From positions 2,970,401 to 3,034,400 of the forward strand of contig MU004231.1 of assembly GCA_010405405.1 (NCBI GenBank): a stretch of DNA of 64,000 bases. Direction: 5' to 3'. Numbering within the stretch: the first letter of the stretch is position 1; every line of letters begins with the position of its first letter. The stretch is from Microthyrium microscopicum. Its lineage: Eukaryota; Ascomycota; Dothideomycetes; Microthyriales; Microthyriaceae. The translations under genes were made by a program, and so were the position numbers. This document shows, in pieces, positions 12,037 through 24,325 of this stretch. The notes beneath the pieces were generated by a model. The model was not told the DNA's origin. It saw nothing but the letters and a program-made list of their open reading frames with translations, and ran no database searches.

Positions 12037-12583
12037 TGTGAGTTACGACAACAGGAGAATTGGCTGTGGTGATGAGAGGAGGTCAAGAAGGAAATTTGTG
12101 GTGGTTAGAAATTGCTAGTTGTGTGGTAGGTCTGTGCTTTGACTTACTAAGCCCAGATCTAGGCTTGGCAGCCTTATGCATTCGAGAGCCAATCAGAATG
12201 CTTCATCTTCACGTTGTCATGAGAAAATGATTGAATCTATGCTTACCTAGGTCGATTCATTCTTTCGTTGGTGTATTAGTAAAGGCTGGTAAAGGTATGT
12301 CAAGACTGGTAAATGCTCCGGAAATATATGGTCAAAACATGAAATTTAATAAAAGCTATTATGTATGACACCACTTTTGCTCCCAGTCTATCAAGCAAGA
12401 CATCAATAGACAATTGCAGCTTGAAGAATTTTACATTAATACTTAACATTGGAGATTCATGTTCAAATATTAGATATTATACTTGTATCCATATTTCGAA
12501 GCCCTCGGTACTCCTTCACAGCCAATGTACCCATGGCTAACCAGTCCTCCAATTCTTGATCAAGTTGATATGGACCAAAACAA
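12037..12583. promoter_or_regulatory. Promoter region of eL13 and 3' flank of the CBM18 gene
   Basis: About 550 bp separates two minus-strand genes. The half nearer eL13 is its promoter (dyad and CCAAT box as listed). The part from about 12300 to 12460 is AT-rich, fitting a 3' end for the upstream gene. No coding sequence seen. Confidence 0.4.
12149..12166. promoter_or_regulatory. Near-palindrome upstream of eL13
   Basis: An 18-bp dyad (aagcc, centre agatct, ggctt) with a single mismatched pair lies about 115 bp upstream of the eL13 ATG. A CCAAT box in plus orientation lies nearby at about 12192. Both could be promoter elements, judged by position only. Confidence 0.25.
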
Positions 12584-14793
12584 TCACACAGGTACCGCTC
12601 TGAGACGGATTGGCACACAATTACTCGGAAGGCCATAGGTGATGGCCGAAAAATCAACATTCCGCCATTCGAGCTGAGCAAGGCCCTGGTGTTTCTCTTT
12701 GCATGCTATATCAAATTAGTTCTGAGCTTAGATTCGTGAAGTTGATATTACTTACCCAAAAAGCCCTTATTGACTCCACCCAACGACTCTTGAACCAACT
12801 CCAAGCTGTCTGTGAGTCTGAATCCAGAAGTGCCTGGCGAATTGTCGATCTTGATATCCTGCCAAGACAAAGTGGACTCAAATTCAAAGTCTATGCTGAC
12901 GGTGAAGCCAGTGGCATCAGCAGTGAACCAATGAAATTGGCCGTTCTCTATGTGGCCAACTTGACCTGTTTGTGGAAATGGCAGTAGAACTGCATCCCAT
13001 GTTCTGTCAGTGGCAGTGGCTATACTTGAAATGAAATAGTTGTTGACACCTATGGAGGGATAGCGATCGGTGACTTCCTCTGCTTTGAAGTAGTAATAGG
13101 TGGGTGGTGGTGGCGAGGGGGATGGTGTGCTTGACGAGGACGTTGTGGAACTTGACGTGCTTGTGCTGGAGGTTGAGCTCGAGGAAGAACTAGTACTTGT
13201 GCTAGAAGAGGAAGTCGATGTGCTTGTGCTAGATGTGGAACTGGTGGACGAGGAGGAGCTGCTACTTGTGGTGGACAAGCTCGTGCTAGAAGTGCTAGAA
13301 GTGCTAGAAGTGCTAGAAGTGCTAGAAGTGCTAGAAGTGCTAGAAGTGCTTGAAGTGCTTGAAGTGCTTGAAGTTGAACTCAAGGACGTTGAACTTGTAG
13401 ACGTTGAACTTGTAGACGTTGAACTTGTAGACGTAGAACTTGTAGACGTAGAACTTGTAGACGTAGAGCTTATAGACGTTGAACTTGCGGACGTTGAACT
13501 TGTGGACGTTGAACTGGTGGACGTTGAACTGGTAGATGTTGAGCTCGTTGAAGTTGAACTTGCGGTGGGTGAGCTTGTAGACGTTGAACTGGTGGACGTT
13601 GAGCTTGTCGACGTTGATTCCGTAGAGGTCGAGCTTGTGGACGTCGAGCTTGTGCTGGTGCTGGATGTGCTGGTGCTGGATGTGCTGGTACTGGATGTGC
13701 TGGTACTGGATGTGCTTGTGCTGGATGTGCTGGTACTTGACGAACTAGTTGAGCTTGTAGATGAATCAGAAGTACTGCTTGTGGTACTGGATGTGCTACT
13801 TGTTGGCGAACTTGTAGTGCTTGTTGAGCTGCTACTTGTCGAACTGGTGCTTGTCGAACTAGTGCTTGTCGAGCTGGTACTTGTCGAAGTACTGCTTGTT
13901 GAGCCAGTACTTGTTGAACTGGTGCTTGCTGTGCTGGTACTAGTTGACGATGTGCTGCTTGTTGAGCTACTACTCGTAGATGTCGAGCTCGTGGAGCTTG
14001 TGCTTGACGTGCTTGGTGAACTTGTAGAAACTGAACTAGTAGAAGTGCTTGAAGTGCTTGAAGTGCTCGACAAGCTGGTAGATGTGGAGCTAGTAGAACT
14101 TGTGCTTGAAGTGCTCAATGAGCTCGTAGAAGTCGAACTGGTCGACGTGCTTGAAGTGCTTGTGCTTGAGGTACTCGTCGAGCTTGTACTAGTAGAGCTG
14201 GCACTAGTCGACGATGTAGAAGAAGGCGATGATGTCGAAGAACTTGAGGTAGATGTAGAGCTAGTACTAGGAACACTCGTCGATGAGCTTGACGACGACG
14301 ACGATGTCGTCGAAGACGTTGTCGTCCTTGTCCTTCGCCATCTTCTCGAAGTACTCGTGCTGGAAGAACTGCTGCTGGAAGAACTAGTGCTTGTCGAGCT
14401 CGAGCTTGACGAACTGCTGCTGCTCGTACTAGTACTGCTGCTAGACGAAGACGAGCTCGTGGAAGTAGACCAGGTTGCACTTGAAGTACTTGGTGGCAGA
14501 TAAGGCGATGGGCTAGGCGGCGGCAAATATCCATGAGAAGTGCAAGACGAAGGGGCAGCATCGAGAGCTTGCTGTCCACAAGCACCGAACCCAACCTGAC
14601 AGCCAGTAAGGCAATGCTCTGGGCTTGTTCCACACCAGCCGTAACTAGAGCAACATTTGCCCTTGTTCGAGCCAGCACAGGTCTGGCCGTTACCACCACA
14701 TTCTCCATCAGTCGAGGGAACTAGGCCTGGACCTTGAGGCAGAGCCTGGACAAGACCAAGGGCCGTAGCCAGAAGAAGGTATGAAAGACGCAT
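12584..14793 (-). CDS. Secreted CBM18 chitin-binding protein with long Ser/Thr linker
   Basis: Two exons, 14793-12756 and 12705-12584, give 719 residues. A signal peptide (residues 1-17) is followed by one hevein-type CBM18 module (about residues 32-72) with eight regularly spaced cysteines and the aromatic chitin-contact segment Ser-Ser-Tyr-Gly-Trp-Cys-Gly. Then comes a linker of about 450 residues made almost only of Ser and Thr. The C-terminal domain of about 155 residues (from Tyr-Tyr-Tyr-Phe-Lys-Ala) looks like a compact beta-rich fold and is completed only by exon 2, which adds two cysteines and a short C-terminal strand. I cannot name that domain. The likely place is the cell wall or extracellular chitin, with the linker heavily O-mannosylated. 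That is inference from composition. The intron is 50 nt. Confidence 0.85.
13130..14480. repeat. Minisatellite coding for the Ser/Thr linker
   Basis: This is an in-frame array inside the CBM18 gene. From about 13280 to 13375 it is a 9-bp unit (plus strand tgctagaag). From about 13380 to 13620 it is mainly a 15-bp unit (gttgaacttgtagac and variants). The rest are degenerate 9- to 18-bp units. All units are multiples of three, so copy number can change without breaking the frame. Confidence 0.85.
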
Positions 14794-15534
14794 GATGAAT
14801 GCAAAACGAGAGACAAATAACGAGAGTGTATGTCAGTAACGTAAAACCGGACGAGTGCAAATCAGGAGAAGAAGTCTCCTTGGTGGTTCTGGCATGGCAT
14901 TGTATGATACTTTATATCTGCGTATCTCGGTTCGTCGGATAGGACTTGAGACATTTGGGCATCTACCACAGTCCAGGTCATTGGAGTTCTCGCGGGGTGG
15001 GTTACTCAGAATTAGTCGCGTCAGACCTTAGTTCGTTTGACAGTACCTTTCTATGTTCATAGAAGTCAATGCGGTCTTTGTTCTTGTGCGCCAAATGTAA
15101 TTTTACACCATAAAGTGGTATGGCTGTAGTACAGAGTACGAACCATATGCACTATGGGCTAGTCACGTTGCAAGTCAGGAACAGAAGACTTGTATCCAGG
15201 AAGACGACCCGGTGCTAATCAATCGGAGTTGGCCTAAACACAACTGAATAGGAAAGCCTGTCTAGATGCTTGTCAGTATAGATGAGGAAACGAGTTTTGA
15301 TATAGCCAGATAAGAGAGATGAGTGACTGTCGTCCCAAGATTGGAAACCAGACTGCGCCATTGGTAGTACTAGATATCAGTCTAACGTTGCAATGAGTGC
15401 ACTTATGGGCGTTTTATGAGCAGGAGGATGATTAGAGCAATTCAAGGCGTTATATGATTACTAGTTTCCGGCTAGATAGGAGGTCGCCCGCGGACCTAAT
15501 CTCGTAAAGATGTTGGACGAAGAGTACTGGTGAA
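14794..15534. other. Promoter of the CBM18 gene and flank of the HAUS6-like gene
   Basis: About 740 bp between two minus-strand genes. The part near 14800-14940 includes a TATA-like tactttatat at about 14910, suitable for the CBM18 promoter. No frame or RNA gene recognised. Confidence 0.4.
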
Positions 15535-17759
15535 TCATCCGCGGCCACGCAACGGCGAGCTTCGTATCCATGAATCTCCATCAATATCGACCTCAGTGTC
15601 ATCTGTAATTTCCTCATCCGGAGCATCGGGTAATTCACCATCAGGACTGTGGACTGGACTAAGTGCAATCCGAGGTCTGCTTCGAAAAACACTAGCATAT
15701 TCGGCATCCTCAGAAAACAGCTTTTCAGTGGGAGTAGCATCCCGCATTGGCGCAGGCCGCGGCTTGCCTGGCGTCTCAAACTGGTTAACAGGGAAGGCTA
15801 CGCTTTGTCTGTTCTTCTTGACCGATATCGATTGACGAGATCGAGAATTTGCAGCAAGATGTGCCATGGATTGCTGTGTTCGTTCAAGTAAGCTCGCGCG
15901 CCGGTCAGCTACTGAAGGTCCAAAAGCAATAATTGAGGTATCTTCTTTGGAATACGACTCGGTCGGGTGCAAATAGACTTGGGACTGAGAAATCGAGTTA
16001 GCTTGGAAGAGTGAAAGGCGTGTTCGCTCAGCCAAAGACATTCTATTTCCAGGAGAAGCGGATCTTGCTCTCATGGCTGCGATTTCGGCTATATCTTCGC
16101 CAGAATAGGAAGTACTAGCTTCTGATCTGTCGGCGACAGAACCGTTTACCAGGGAATCGTCATCAATATCATCATCTGGTAGCACAACCTTAGGCGTAGG
16201 TGGTGGAGTAGGCTCGTGCATGGTTTCTGCACAATCAGGTACGCGCGAAATCTCTGCGCCGCCTGCAGAGCTTGGGGGGCTTTGCATATTGCTCGAAGAT
16301 GAGGATGCGCTTCTTCCATTTAGTCGAAATGACTTGGATGGAGAGAAAATACGGCTTAGGGGAACGGCAGTGCTGCTAATTCCATTGTATGAAAATGCAC
16401 CTGATAATGGTCTATTCGAAATAGGCTGAGGTGGCGGTCTCATGTTATTCATAGCTTCGGAGGTAGGCCTGAAATCACGTTGTTGTTTTTGTTCTTCCAC
16501 GTTGACAAGATTGGACAAAGGTGCTACCGGAATGGCTTTTGGCTTTGAGACTTCTTCCAGCTCATACTTTAGGTCCGCTAGAATAGCTTGGAGCTCCGGA
16601 TTCGATATGTAACTCTTTTCCAGGGGCTGAGTTTTTGGCTGATTAGCTTTCAGGTGTAGACCTGTATGCTTCTGGAATTCGAATGCGGTTCTCAACTTGG
16701 CGGCATGCGTCAATCCTGGCGCTACGGAAGATGCTGATTGAGAGCTGTGAGCCATGTCTTTGTGGAAAGCGCGCCATTTGCTCAATCTAGCCTGCTGCTC
16801 ATTGACACGTCGTTCAAGGCTTTCTATCAAGCCGACAGATTCCAAGTCAGGCTGAAGTGTGCCACCACCAACAACAACACCCCAGACGTCAGCGAAAGGT
16901 CGTTTCAACGGCTGATCACCGGCATTTGTCTCATCTCCGTAGAGTAAAGCGCGTGGCCATTTACTGTTACCCAACCAGTTGTCTCGTACCTCCTTTTCCA
17001 CTTTTGATGCTTCAGCTGCATCTGTTGCAGGCCGTTCAGCAAGATTGCACTCTCGATTTCGTAACATGAGCTGATTGTTCTTTTGGTCCAGAAGGTCAGA
17101 AAAGTCCTGGCAGCGAAGTTTGGCCTCGGCTTTCTTGTGTAATAGCAATGCTAGAGAGGATCGATGTGCAACAGCAAGAGGTAATAGAGAGCCTTGATCA
17201 ACGGCTTCCAGCATGGTCGCCGTGGCTAGACCCAGTGCTACTGGCTTACGTGACTTGTCCTTTGTGATGCGAGGTACAGCAACCTTTTTGACTACGGCGG
17301 TAGAGAATACGACAAGTACTTCCAAGAATTTGTCGCCGCGGCAATCATCAAGCATTGTCTTGCGGAGTACGGTCTCTCTTCCGAGCAAGCCATTTTTCTT
17401 GACGTCGTTCAATAACCGATAAAGCGCGCTGCGAAGGTTCAAGGATTGTAGTGGTTCGAGTGGAGGGAAGAATGGTTGCAGTTTCTGGATTAAAAGGTCA
17501 GCTTCCTAGCAGGCAGTGTTTATATGATATTTTTCTTGCTTACGTCGCGCGTCTCGTTGGCATCCCATAGCTCAAACAAGCGGTACAAGGACCATTCAGC
17601 GCATCTTATGCGTGCTTTCTGGTCCTGACCTTGGACATCTTTTGAGCAGAAGGATCCAGAGGAAATGTTTGGCCAGTCATTGCGTCGATCCAGATCAAGA
17701 AGACGAAGGTTGGAAAGGAAAAGCTCCGCCAGGGAGGGTCTGAAGGTTGGAGCAGCCAT
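15535..17759 (-). CDS. HAUS6-like augmin subunit (N-terminal domain family)
   Basis: Two exons, 17759-17544 and 17484-15535, give 721 residues. The first 250 residues resemble the HAUS6 N-terminal domain as I know it from fungi (Phe-Leu-Ser-Asn-Leu-Arg-Leu-Leu-Asp-Leu-Asp near the start, then a long helical region). A predicted coiled-coil part follows (residues about 130-270). The last 400 residues are Ser/Pro-rich and probably disordered, with many SP and RS-like sites that suggest phosphorylation. Augmin recruits gamma-tubulin to existing spindle microtubules to branch new ones. It exists in some filamentous fungi but not in budding yeast. The assignment rests on pattern recognition of the N-terminus, not on a search. 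The 59-nt intron is in phase. Confidence 0.6.
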
Positions 17760-18571
17760 AATTCATGATCTTCGTGCTAGGATTGAAGCTGTCAGGACAT
17801 GGGGAAATGGCAAGCAATTGGGAGAAAATGAATACCAAACGTGGTGAAAGAAGGAAAGGCAAGCAAAGAAAAAGAAGAGAGGTGAAACGTTTGGCTAGGA
17901 TAGGGGAATGGAAGATCAAAAGAGGCGTTGTGTTGATGAACAGAAAGCACGACGCAGGGAGTTATGCGCAGTTGCTGCAAGTTGCAATGCTGACTGTCTT
18001 GTTTGGCAGGAACGTTGGCTTGTGGGGGCTTGCTAAGTGCTTGCCAGGTTGGGGGAGTGACTGCCTGGCTCGCGTTTTGGACAGGGAAGCCTCAGGAAGT
18101 TGCAGACCAGGGCGCGAGGTAAGTGCAACACACGGCAACAGCAACCACTTGCTCGCGACTGCCTTCAAGCAATTTGATGGACCGCTCTTGCCAATTTCAA
18201 ATACAAACAACGACCTGCCTGCTCTTTGGCCCTGTGTAGATTGTTCGGCGAGGACCCTGATTGCTAAGAAGAAATAGAATTGGGTTTAGATGAAAGAAGA
18301 GCCAGGAACCAGGTACACTGGGCATGACTGGCGGATCATGACATGTGTTTCAAACTTTCAATTGTTGATTGCCCCACTGTTGTCAATTTATGGCACATCG
18401 CAAACTGTGTTGAGCTTGGGAGCAACCACTAACAATTGTTATCGCATCCACATTTAAACAATCCTACAATTCCTCTACTGCTGTACTTCCATAAAACCCT
18501 CCACCCTCACTTGAATTCAATCGCTTCTCTTCGCCAACTTCATTCGCGAAAACCTTCGCTGATTCCACACA
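17760..18571. promoter_or_regulatory. Divergent promoter region, HAUS6-like and HD-domain genes
   Basis: About 810 bp between divergent genes. A purine-rich stretch lies next to the HAUS6-like start (about 17850-17960). A pyrimidine-rich leader precedes the HD gene start. No gene seen in between. Confidence 0.4.
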
Positions 18572-19552
18572 ATGGCCGAAAGCGCCAACAACCCAGCTCC
18601 TCCAACAGACGGTAATTTCGATCACCAGATCACAGCTTCTCTTACCCATCTATCTCTAGGCAAAGCAAAGTCCAAATTCGTCCGAACCAGCAGCATCCCC
18701 GTACTCCCCAACGGAGTATGGACCCCTGAAACAGGTACGTACAACCCACAACCTTCAATTCCCCCAAGCGCTTATCATACTAACACACCATAGTCCTCAA
18801 AACCCTCGATGAACGACCCAAAGAAAACACATCAAGTCCAATCCCCTTCTTCCACCTCCTAGAGCGCCTCAAAACCAACAAACGCGAAGGATGGCGCCGC
18901 TTCGAAATCCTCACTGGCGAATCCATCTCTGACCACATGTACCGCATGGCCATAATCACCATGGTCGCGCCTGCCTCCCTCACATCCACGCTAGATATGA
19001 ACAAGTGTACGCGCATGGCCCTCGTGCATGATATGGCCGAACTACTTGTTGGTGATATTACGCCTGCGGATGGGGTGGAGAAAGATGAGAAACATCGACG
19101 GGAACGTCTCAGTATGGATTTCTTGACAAAGAAGATGTTGGGTGGTGTGGATGCAGGAGTGAGAGGGGAAGAACTGAGTAAGCTATGGTGGGAATACGAG
19201 AAGGCGGAGACAAAGGAAAGTGTGTTTGTGCATGATGTTGATAAGCTGGAGTTGTTGTTGCAGATGATGGAGTATGAGAGGAGTCATCCGGAGAAGGATT
19301 TGAGTGAGTTTCTGTATGTGGCGACGAAGGTTCAGACACCGGAGTTGAGAGAGTGGTGTAAGGAGTTGGCGGAGGAACACCGACTCGCTTGGGAGAAGAA
19401 GGGACGGTAAGTTGCTCGTCTGATCGCAAAATGTATAACATGCTGACACCATTAACAGCAAGAGCTGGCAAGTCCTGACACCTGACCTCGAGTTGGTAAA
19501 AGACCTGAAGCTCAAAGCAACGCTCGAGTACTACAAGAAAGAGGAAGAATAA
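18572..19552 (+). CDS. HD-domain 5'-deoxynucleotidase (HDDC2/YGK1 type)
   Basis: Three exons, 18572-18734, 18794-19406 and 19459-19552, give 289 residues. The HD-domain metal ligands are visible: Ser-Asp-His-Met-Tyr-Arg-Met early, then Ala-Leu-Val-His-Asp-Met-Ala-Glu with the paired His-Asp, and later His-Asp-Val-Asp-Lys-Leu-Glu. These match the HDDC2/YfbR family, which removes phosphate from deoxynucleoside 5'-monophosphates. The segment Val-Gly-Asp-Ile-Thr-Pro after the HD pair is also family-typical. The C-terminal exon supplies the last helix and a Lys/Glu-rich end. The fungal N-terminal extension of about 50 residues is Ser/Thr-rich. Confidence 0.88.
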
Positions 19553-19774
19553 TGAGACATGGAAAAGACTTGATTATAATGTTTTCTGATAATTGTAGAT
19601 ATATCAACTAGAGGTTATTACCAGACCATCATTAGAGTACGATATCCACGCTACAAACACAATAGATCGGCAACATGCCTGATTACACTAAATACTCAAC
19701 CTCCCAAATTCCAGCACCGCAGTGGACACCATATATCGACAACATCCACTCCACCATCTTCCCCCATTCACCCA

Positions 19775-20861
19775 TCATACACCACCATCAGCAGTCTCAG
19801 CCTTTGACCTCCGTGCACTACCCGGCTTAATAAAGTTCGACAAATCCCCAACCGGCAACGCAAACGGAAAATCCAAACTCGCCAACATAATCGCCGCAAA
19901 AATCCACCACCCCACCACACACGTTACAAACAGTATGCCGCCACTCGCCTTCTGCAGCGTCGCACTCGTTGCCATATTCCCATTCGCCGCTTGCCAATAC
20001 GTCGCGCTCAAACAACTGAATGCCAACACTAGCGAGAAGAAGATGATGACAAAGGCGACGTTGGTGCGTAAAGAGCAGACGAGGTAGATTAGACAGACGA
20101 GGCCCATGAAGACGAAGAAGAAGGCGAAGGACGCGTAGTAGGCGGCCGTGTCTTGGCCGTAGGCGGATTGGGCGGCGTACGCGGGCGTGAATGTTGCGCC
20201 GAGGGAGAGCCAGTAGGCGCCTGGGGATTGTTAGTTGGGAGATTTGGTGGTTGGGGAAAGGGGTGGTTACCGAAGCTGGAGAATACTACGAAGGGGAATG
20301 TGTTGCCGAGTAGCCACTGGAGGAGCTGTTAGTGATGCGTTTGATCTGAGGAGTGAGGGTGTATGTATGTACTTCGCCAAGACCACCGAGGATCATGAGG
20401 AGACCGCCGAAGAAGTAGTATGTTCCTACGCCTGCTGCGCCGACGCCGACGCCGCCGGTGCCTCGCCAGCCCATTAGGTCGCAGGCGAGAGGGTTCAGAG
20501 CAATTAGAAAGCCGATCAGGGCGCTGGGATGGTCAGTGTTGGATGTTGGTTAGAGTCGTGAGTTGGACGTACAGTGGTGTGGGATTAGCAAAGGTCTTTC
20601 GAAGATCTCCTTTGACGTTGTTTGCTGGCGATAGATATAACTTCTCAAACAGCTCAGGAGAAATGGAGATGCTGCCAGCTGTTCGAATCCGATGAAGTGC
20701 TTGATCCTGGGTCATACTTGGATGGAGGAAGTCTCCACCATTGCCTTGTACAAATTCAGTTTACAGTTCGTCTTGACGATGGAATGCTGATGCTTACTAT
20801 GTCCATTGCCATAGTCCTTGTGGATAGGTGGTGAATGTTCACTATGTAAATCTCCTGACAT
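19775..20861 (-). CDS. Gpr1/Fun34/YaaH family acetate/ammonium transporter
   Basis: Five exons on the minus strand, 20861-20798, 20744-20573, 20523-20373, 20325-20271 and 20220-19775, give 295 residues. The protein has a cytosolic N-terminus of about 75 residues and six predicted membrane segments. The family signature lies in Phe-Ala-Asn-Pro-Thr-Pro-Leu-Ala-Leu-Ile-Gly-Phe at the start of the first segment. Later segments are typical, for example Phe-Gly-Ala-Tyr-Trp-Leu-Ser. Members (yeast Ady2/Ato1-3, Aspergillus AcpA/AlcS) carry acetate or take part in ammonium export at the plasma membrane. Substrate cannot be assigned here. All four introns are 48-53 nt and in phase. Confidence 0.92.
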
Positions 20862-21906
20862 GATGTATGATTTGATACTTGAAAGACAATAACAGTAGGG
20901 GTATCACTTTGAAAAGAGTAATGAAACAACAACAGAGTCTGGGCAAAGAGATGAATAAGATGAATCGAGGAATCATCTGGTTATAACAGAGCACAATTAA
21001 AAGGGGCGAAATACACGGAACAAGGGAACATTGATGCGGACTTTCTTCCATCAGCTGGTCTTCTCCGCAAACGACTACTTCCTACAGGTACCCCAGATTC
21101 TCCAATGTGGATATAGCAGTTGCATGTCTCCCATAGCGTGGTTTACTGCACTATCCGTCCAGTTGACGCACAGGATACTAAACGAACGAGGAGTAGTGCT
21201 GCTTTTGACATTGCGGAGCTCCACATGGACTACGGGCTTCATTCCTGAACAAGTCGTCGTTGAGGTTGATCAAGCAGACCAAGCAGGCATGGAGAAGGCT
21301 GCAGAAGGGCGATTGTCATTGGTCGGCCGCGTGCTAGTTCTTTAGTCCCCAAGGTTCCCTAGAATCATTTTAGAGCTCTCCCCAGATTCATGCGCACGAC
21401 TGCGGAACCGCAAGCCGTCATATTGAACGCCACGAGTTCCTGCAGCTTAGTTGGGAGTTCGCATCTTATTAAGCTTTGAAAATCTGGGGAATGGCCTTAG
21501 TCACTTGTTGGATATTGAATATATTGAAGTCGGCACAGTTATGTTGTTTCATTGAAGTTTTCCAATTTTTCGTCGAGACGTCGTCATAAAAGTCTGAACC
21601 CCGCAAGAGTATTTGGAAAACATCCATTCGAGGTAACAATGCAATTTTTTAAATCCGGTCCAACGCAAGCGAGATCATTGGCGATCCCGTGTGCAAGGTT
21701 TGAATCTCGCGAGAAATGACGGCCGCTCGCATGGTACCAGGTAATAATCATGGGTGGTTGGTTGGATCATTTGTTCAAGGATCCGGGCCAAAGGGATATC
21801 CACCAAAACGCGGAATTTATTCTCTCCACGGGGTCTGTTGGAACAAAACGAAGCATGTTTCCAAACACACGATGGAATTAGCGATGCGCTGCAAGCATTT
21901 CTGCGC
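20862..21906. other. Gene-free region between transporter and DRS1
   Basis: About 1 kb holding the transporter promoter and the 3' flank of DRS1. Frames here are short and unlike known proteins. No tRNA or repeat element is recognised. Confidence 0.4.
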
Positions 21907-24325
21907 TCAAAATTTGCCTTTGGGCTTGAATGGCTTCTTGGCTTTGGCTGCGCCGCTGGTGTTTGCTGGCTTCGCTTTCTTGGTTGGCTTTTTGATGGCT
22001 GCAGCAGCATCGCCTTTACCCTTTTTCCACATTCGGACATCTGTTCTTTCAGATTTCATGTCGAGCTTCTTCTTCTCCTTGCCACTGAGCTTTTTCTTGG
22101 TCTTCTTTCCAAGTACAAGTTCGCCATTCAACTCTGCTCTTCCTACGTCTCTTGCTTCCTTCTTTGCATCTTGACTCTCGAACCAAGTGCGTTTCGGTCG
22201 TGACTTGATTTCATCCTCGTGAACGACTAGATTTTCACCCTTTCGAATGTCACGCTCCACGTTGTTCATAGACTTTTCTTCCTTCTCTTCCAAAAGAACT
22301 GCATCAATGTCTTCTTGCAGATCCTCGAGTCGTTTTGACCATGCGTCTGCTTCTTCAGGAGGAACGGTGCGACTTGCAATCTTCGCTCCTTGAGCTCGTG
22401 CAGATTTGACTGCTGCCTTTACCACTTTTCGATCAGGTTCGGCAGCTATAGTGCAAGCGCGACCTGTTCGACCTGCACGGGCTGTTCTTCCTACACGATG
22501 AAGATATATTTCATGGGTCTGAGGCGCTTCGTAGTTGATGACCGTGTTGACATTTTTGATATCGAGACCACGAGAAGCAAGATCTGTTGCAAGAAGGTAA
22601 GAAGCCTGTCCAGAGCGAAATGCCTCAACTGCGTGAATTCTCTGCACACTGTTAGCACCAAAGCGTGTGGGTCGTCAAATACATCTATCTTACCTGCTCT
22701 TGGCTCATACTTCCGTGTAACTCTGCAGCCTTTAGTCCGCACAATCCAAAGATAACTCTAACACGATGTGCTTCCTTCTTTTGACGGAAGAAGACAATAA
22801 CGCGATCCTCGTAAGCATGTTCACATAGCCACATGAGGTATGCCAGGCGTTTATCTTCCCTTCCAGGTCTGAGTCGAACAAATTCTTGCACCAAGCCAGA
22901 AACTGTTTGCTTTTTGGCATCAACGAGTAGTCGAGCTGGTCGGTTCATGCCAACTCTAATGAGCTTGTCGATATCGTCCGTCATAGTAGCAGAGAACAGC
23001 ATTGTTTGGCGAGACTTGGGAATTGTGTTGAGGATTTCATTGAGTTCGTCGGCGAAACCGTCTTCCAGCATGCGATCGGCTTCGTCCAGAACCAGGATCT
23101 CCAAAGTATCAACAGCAAAGCTGGGTGAATTTCGCATGTGATCAATGAATCGACCGGGAGTGGCAATGATTATGTCGGGTCTTTTCTTCAGCACTTGTTC
23201 TTGTTCTCTGACGCTGTATCCACCAACAATTTGTGCAAAGGTAATATCTGTGAAGCTTGCCATCTTTTTCGAAACGTTGAAGCACTGGACAGCCAATTCT
23301 CTTGTGGGCATGAGTATAGCAACTCGTGTTGTCGGCACCTTTTTAGGTCGATACAAAAGGCGCTCCAGTATCGGAATGATAAATGCAGCAGTCTTACCAG
23401 ATCCTGTTACTGCTCCACCAACCACATCTTTTCCTTCAAGTGCGATGGGAACCGTCTTTGTCTGGATAGGAGTGGGTTCGTTGAATCCAATTGCTGCGAG
23501 GCCTTTGAGAATAGGTCTAGATAACGACATATCTTGAAATGACATGGTACCGGAAGCTTTTGACTTCGATTTTGAAACTGGGACCTCTGGAGCGAAGAAG
23601 GCAGCTTTTCGTTGAGCAGTGGCCGCGTCTTCCTTTTCCTCGTCAGAAGAGCCACTTTCCAGATCCATGGGGTGAGGCACGACGGATGCTACAGATTCAT
23701 TGTCCGAAGCACCATTCTCTTCATCAGCCGCGTCCTCTGCATCTCCAGCGTCGTCTTCCCCCTCAGACTCTGTGTCCTCATGGCTTTGCTCCGAGTCCTC
23801 GGATTCCGTACCCATTCCAAAGGCGTCAGCGGCGAGTAGCTCATCGTCATCATCAATTCCATTGAAGACATCTTCATCGTCTTCATCCACCTCTTCATCT
23901 GCAACAGCTACCAATTCTTCCTTGCTCTTGTTTTTGCGCCGCGATATTATAGAGTCAATGTCTACACCTTTCTTATCTCCTGATTTTTTCTCAATATCTT
24001 CAGTGTCTTGACCCCAGCCATCAAAGTCGTCAATGACACCAGTAGTTTCGCCAACTATAAATTCGAAATCAGAAGCCATGGCGCCGTCATCCTCGCCCTG
24101 ATCAGCCCAGTTTCCTTCTTCATTATCGCTTGTTTCCGGAGCAGGCTTTAGATCGGCGACTGTGGTCTTCTTCTGTTTCTTGTTGGTGGTCGAAGAGGTA
24201 CCGTTTTCGTGTTTACGCTTCTTGGAAGGTTTTGCTGCGGGTGCTTCGTCTTCGGAGGACTCGAGTGGTGCGTCTTCATTGTCAGAAAGAGTAAAGACAA
24301 AATCCTCCTCGCGAGCTGGAGCCAT
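21907..24325 (-). CDS. DRS1: DEAD-box ATP-dependent RNA helicase Drs1
   Basis: Two exons, 24325-22694 and 22641-21907, give 788 residues. Drs1 is a nucleolar helicase for 27S pre-rRNA processing and 60S subunit assembly. After an acidic, Ser-rich N-terminus of about 260 residues comes the Q motif (Phe-Gln-Asp-Met-Ser-Leu, then Pro-Thr-Pro-Ile-Gln). It is followed by Walker A (Ala-Val-Thr-Gly-Ser-Gly-Lys-Thr), Pro-Thr-Arg-Glu-Leu, the DEAD box (Val-Leu-Asp-Glu-Ala-Asp), Ser-Ala-Thr and [10 protein letters not shown]. The C-terminus is Lys-rich. The single 52-nt intron falls between motifs of the second helicase lobe. It is divergent from VNX1. Confidence 0.95.

Noticed and set aside
13100-14503. 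467-codon open frame on the plus strand rich in Val, Leu, Glu and Asp
   Set aside because: It is the exact antisense of the Ser/Thr repeat array of the CBM18 gene. Repeats in multiples of three keep both strands open. The sense gene has a signal peptide, CBM18 module and spliced C-terminal domain; the antisense frame has none.
20675-20700. B-box-like ttcgaatcc suggesting a tRNA
   Set aside because: It lies inside exon 2 of the transporter gene, with no A box and no cloverleaf.
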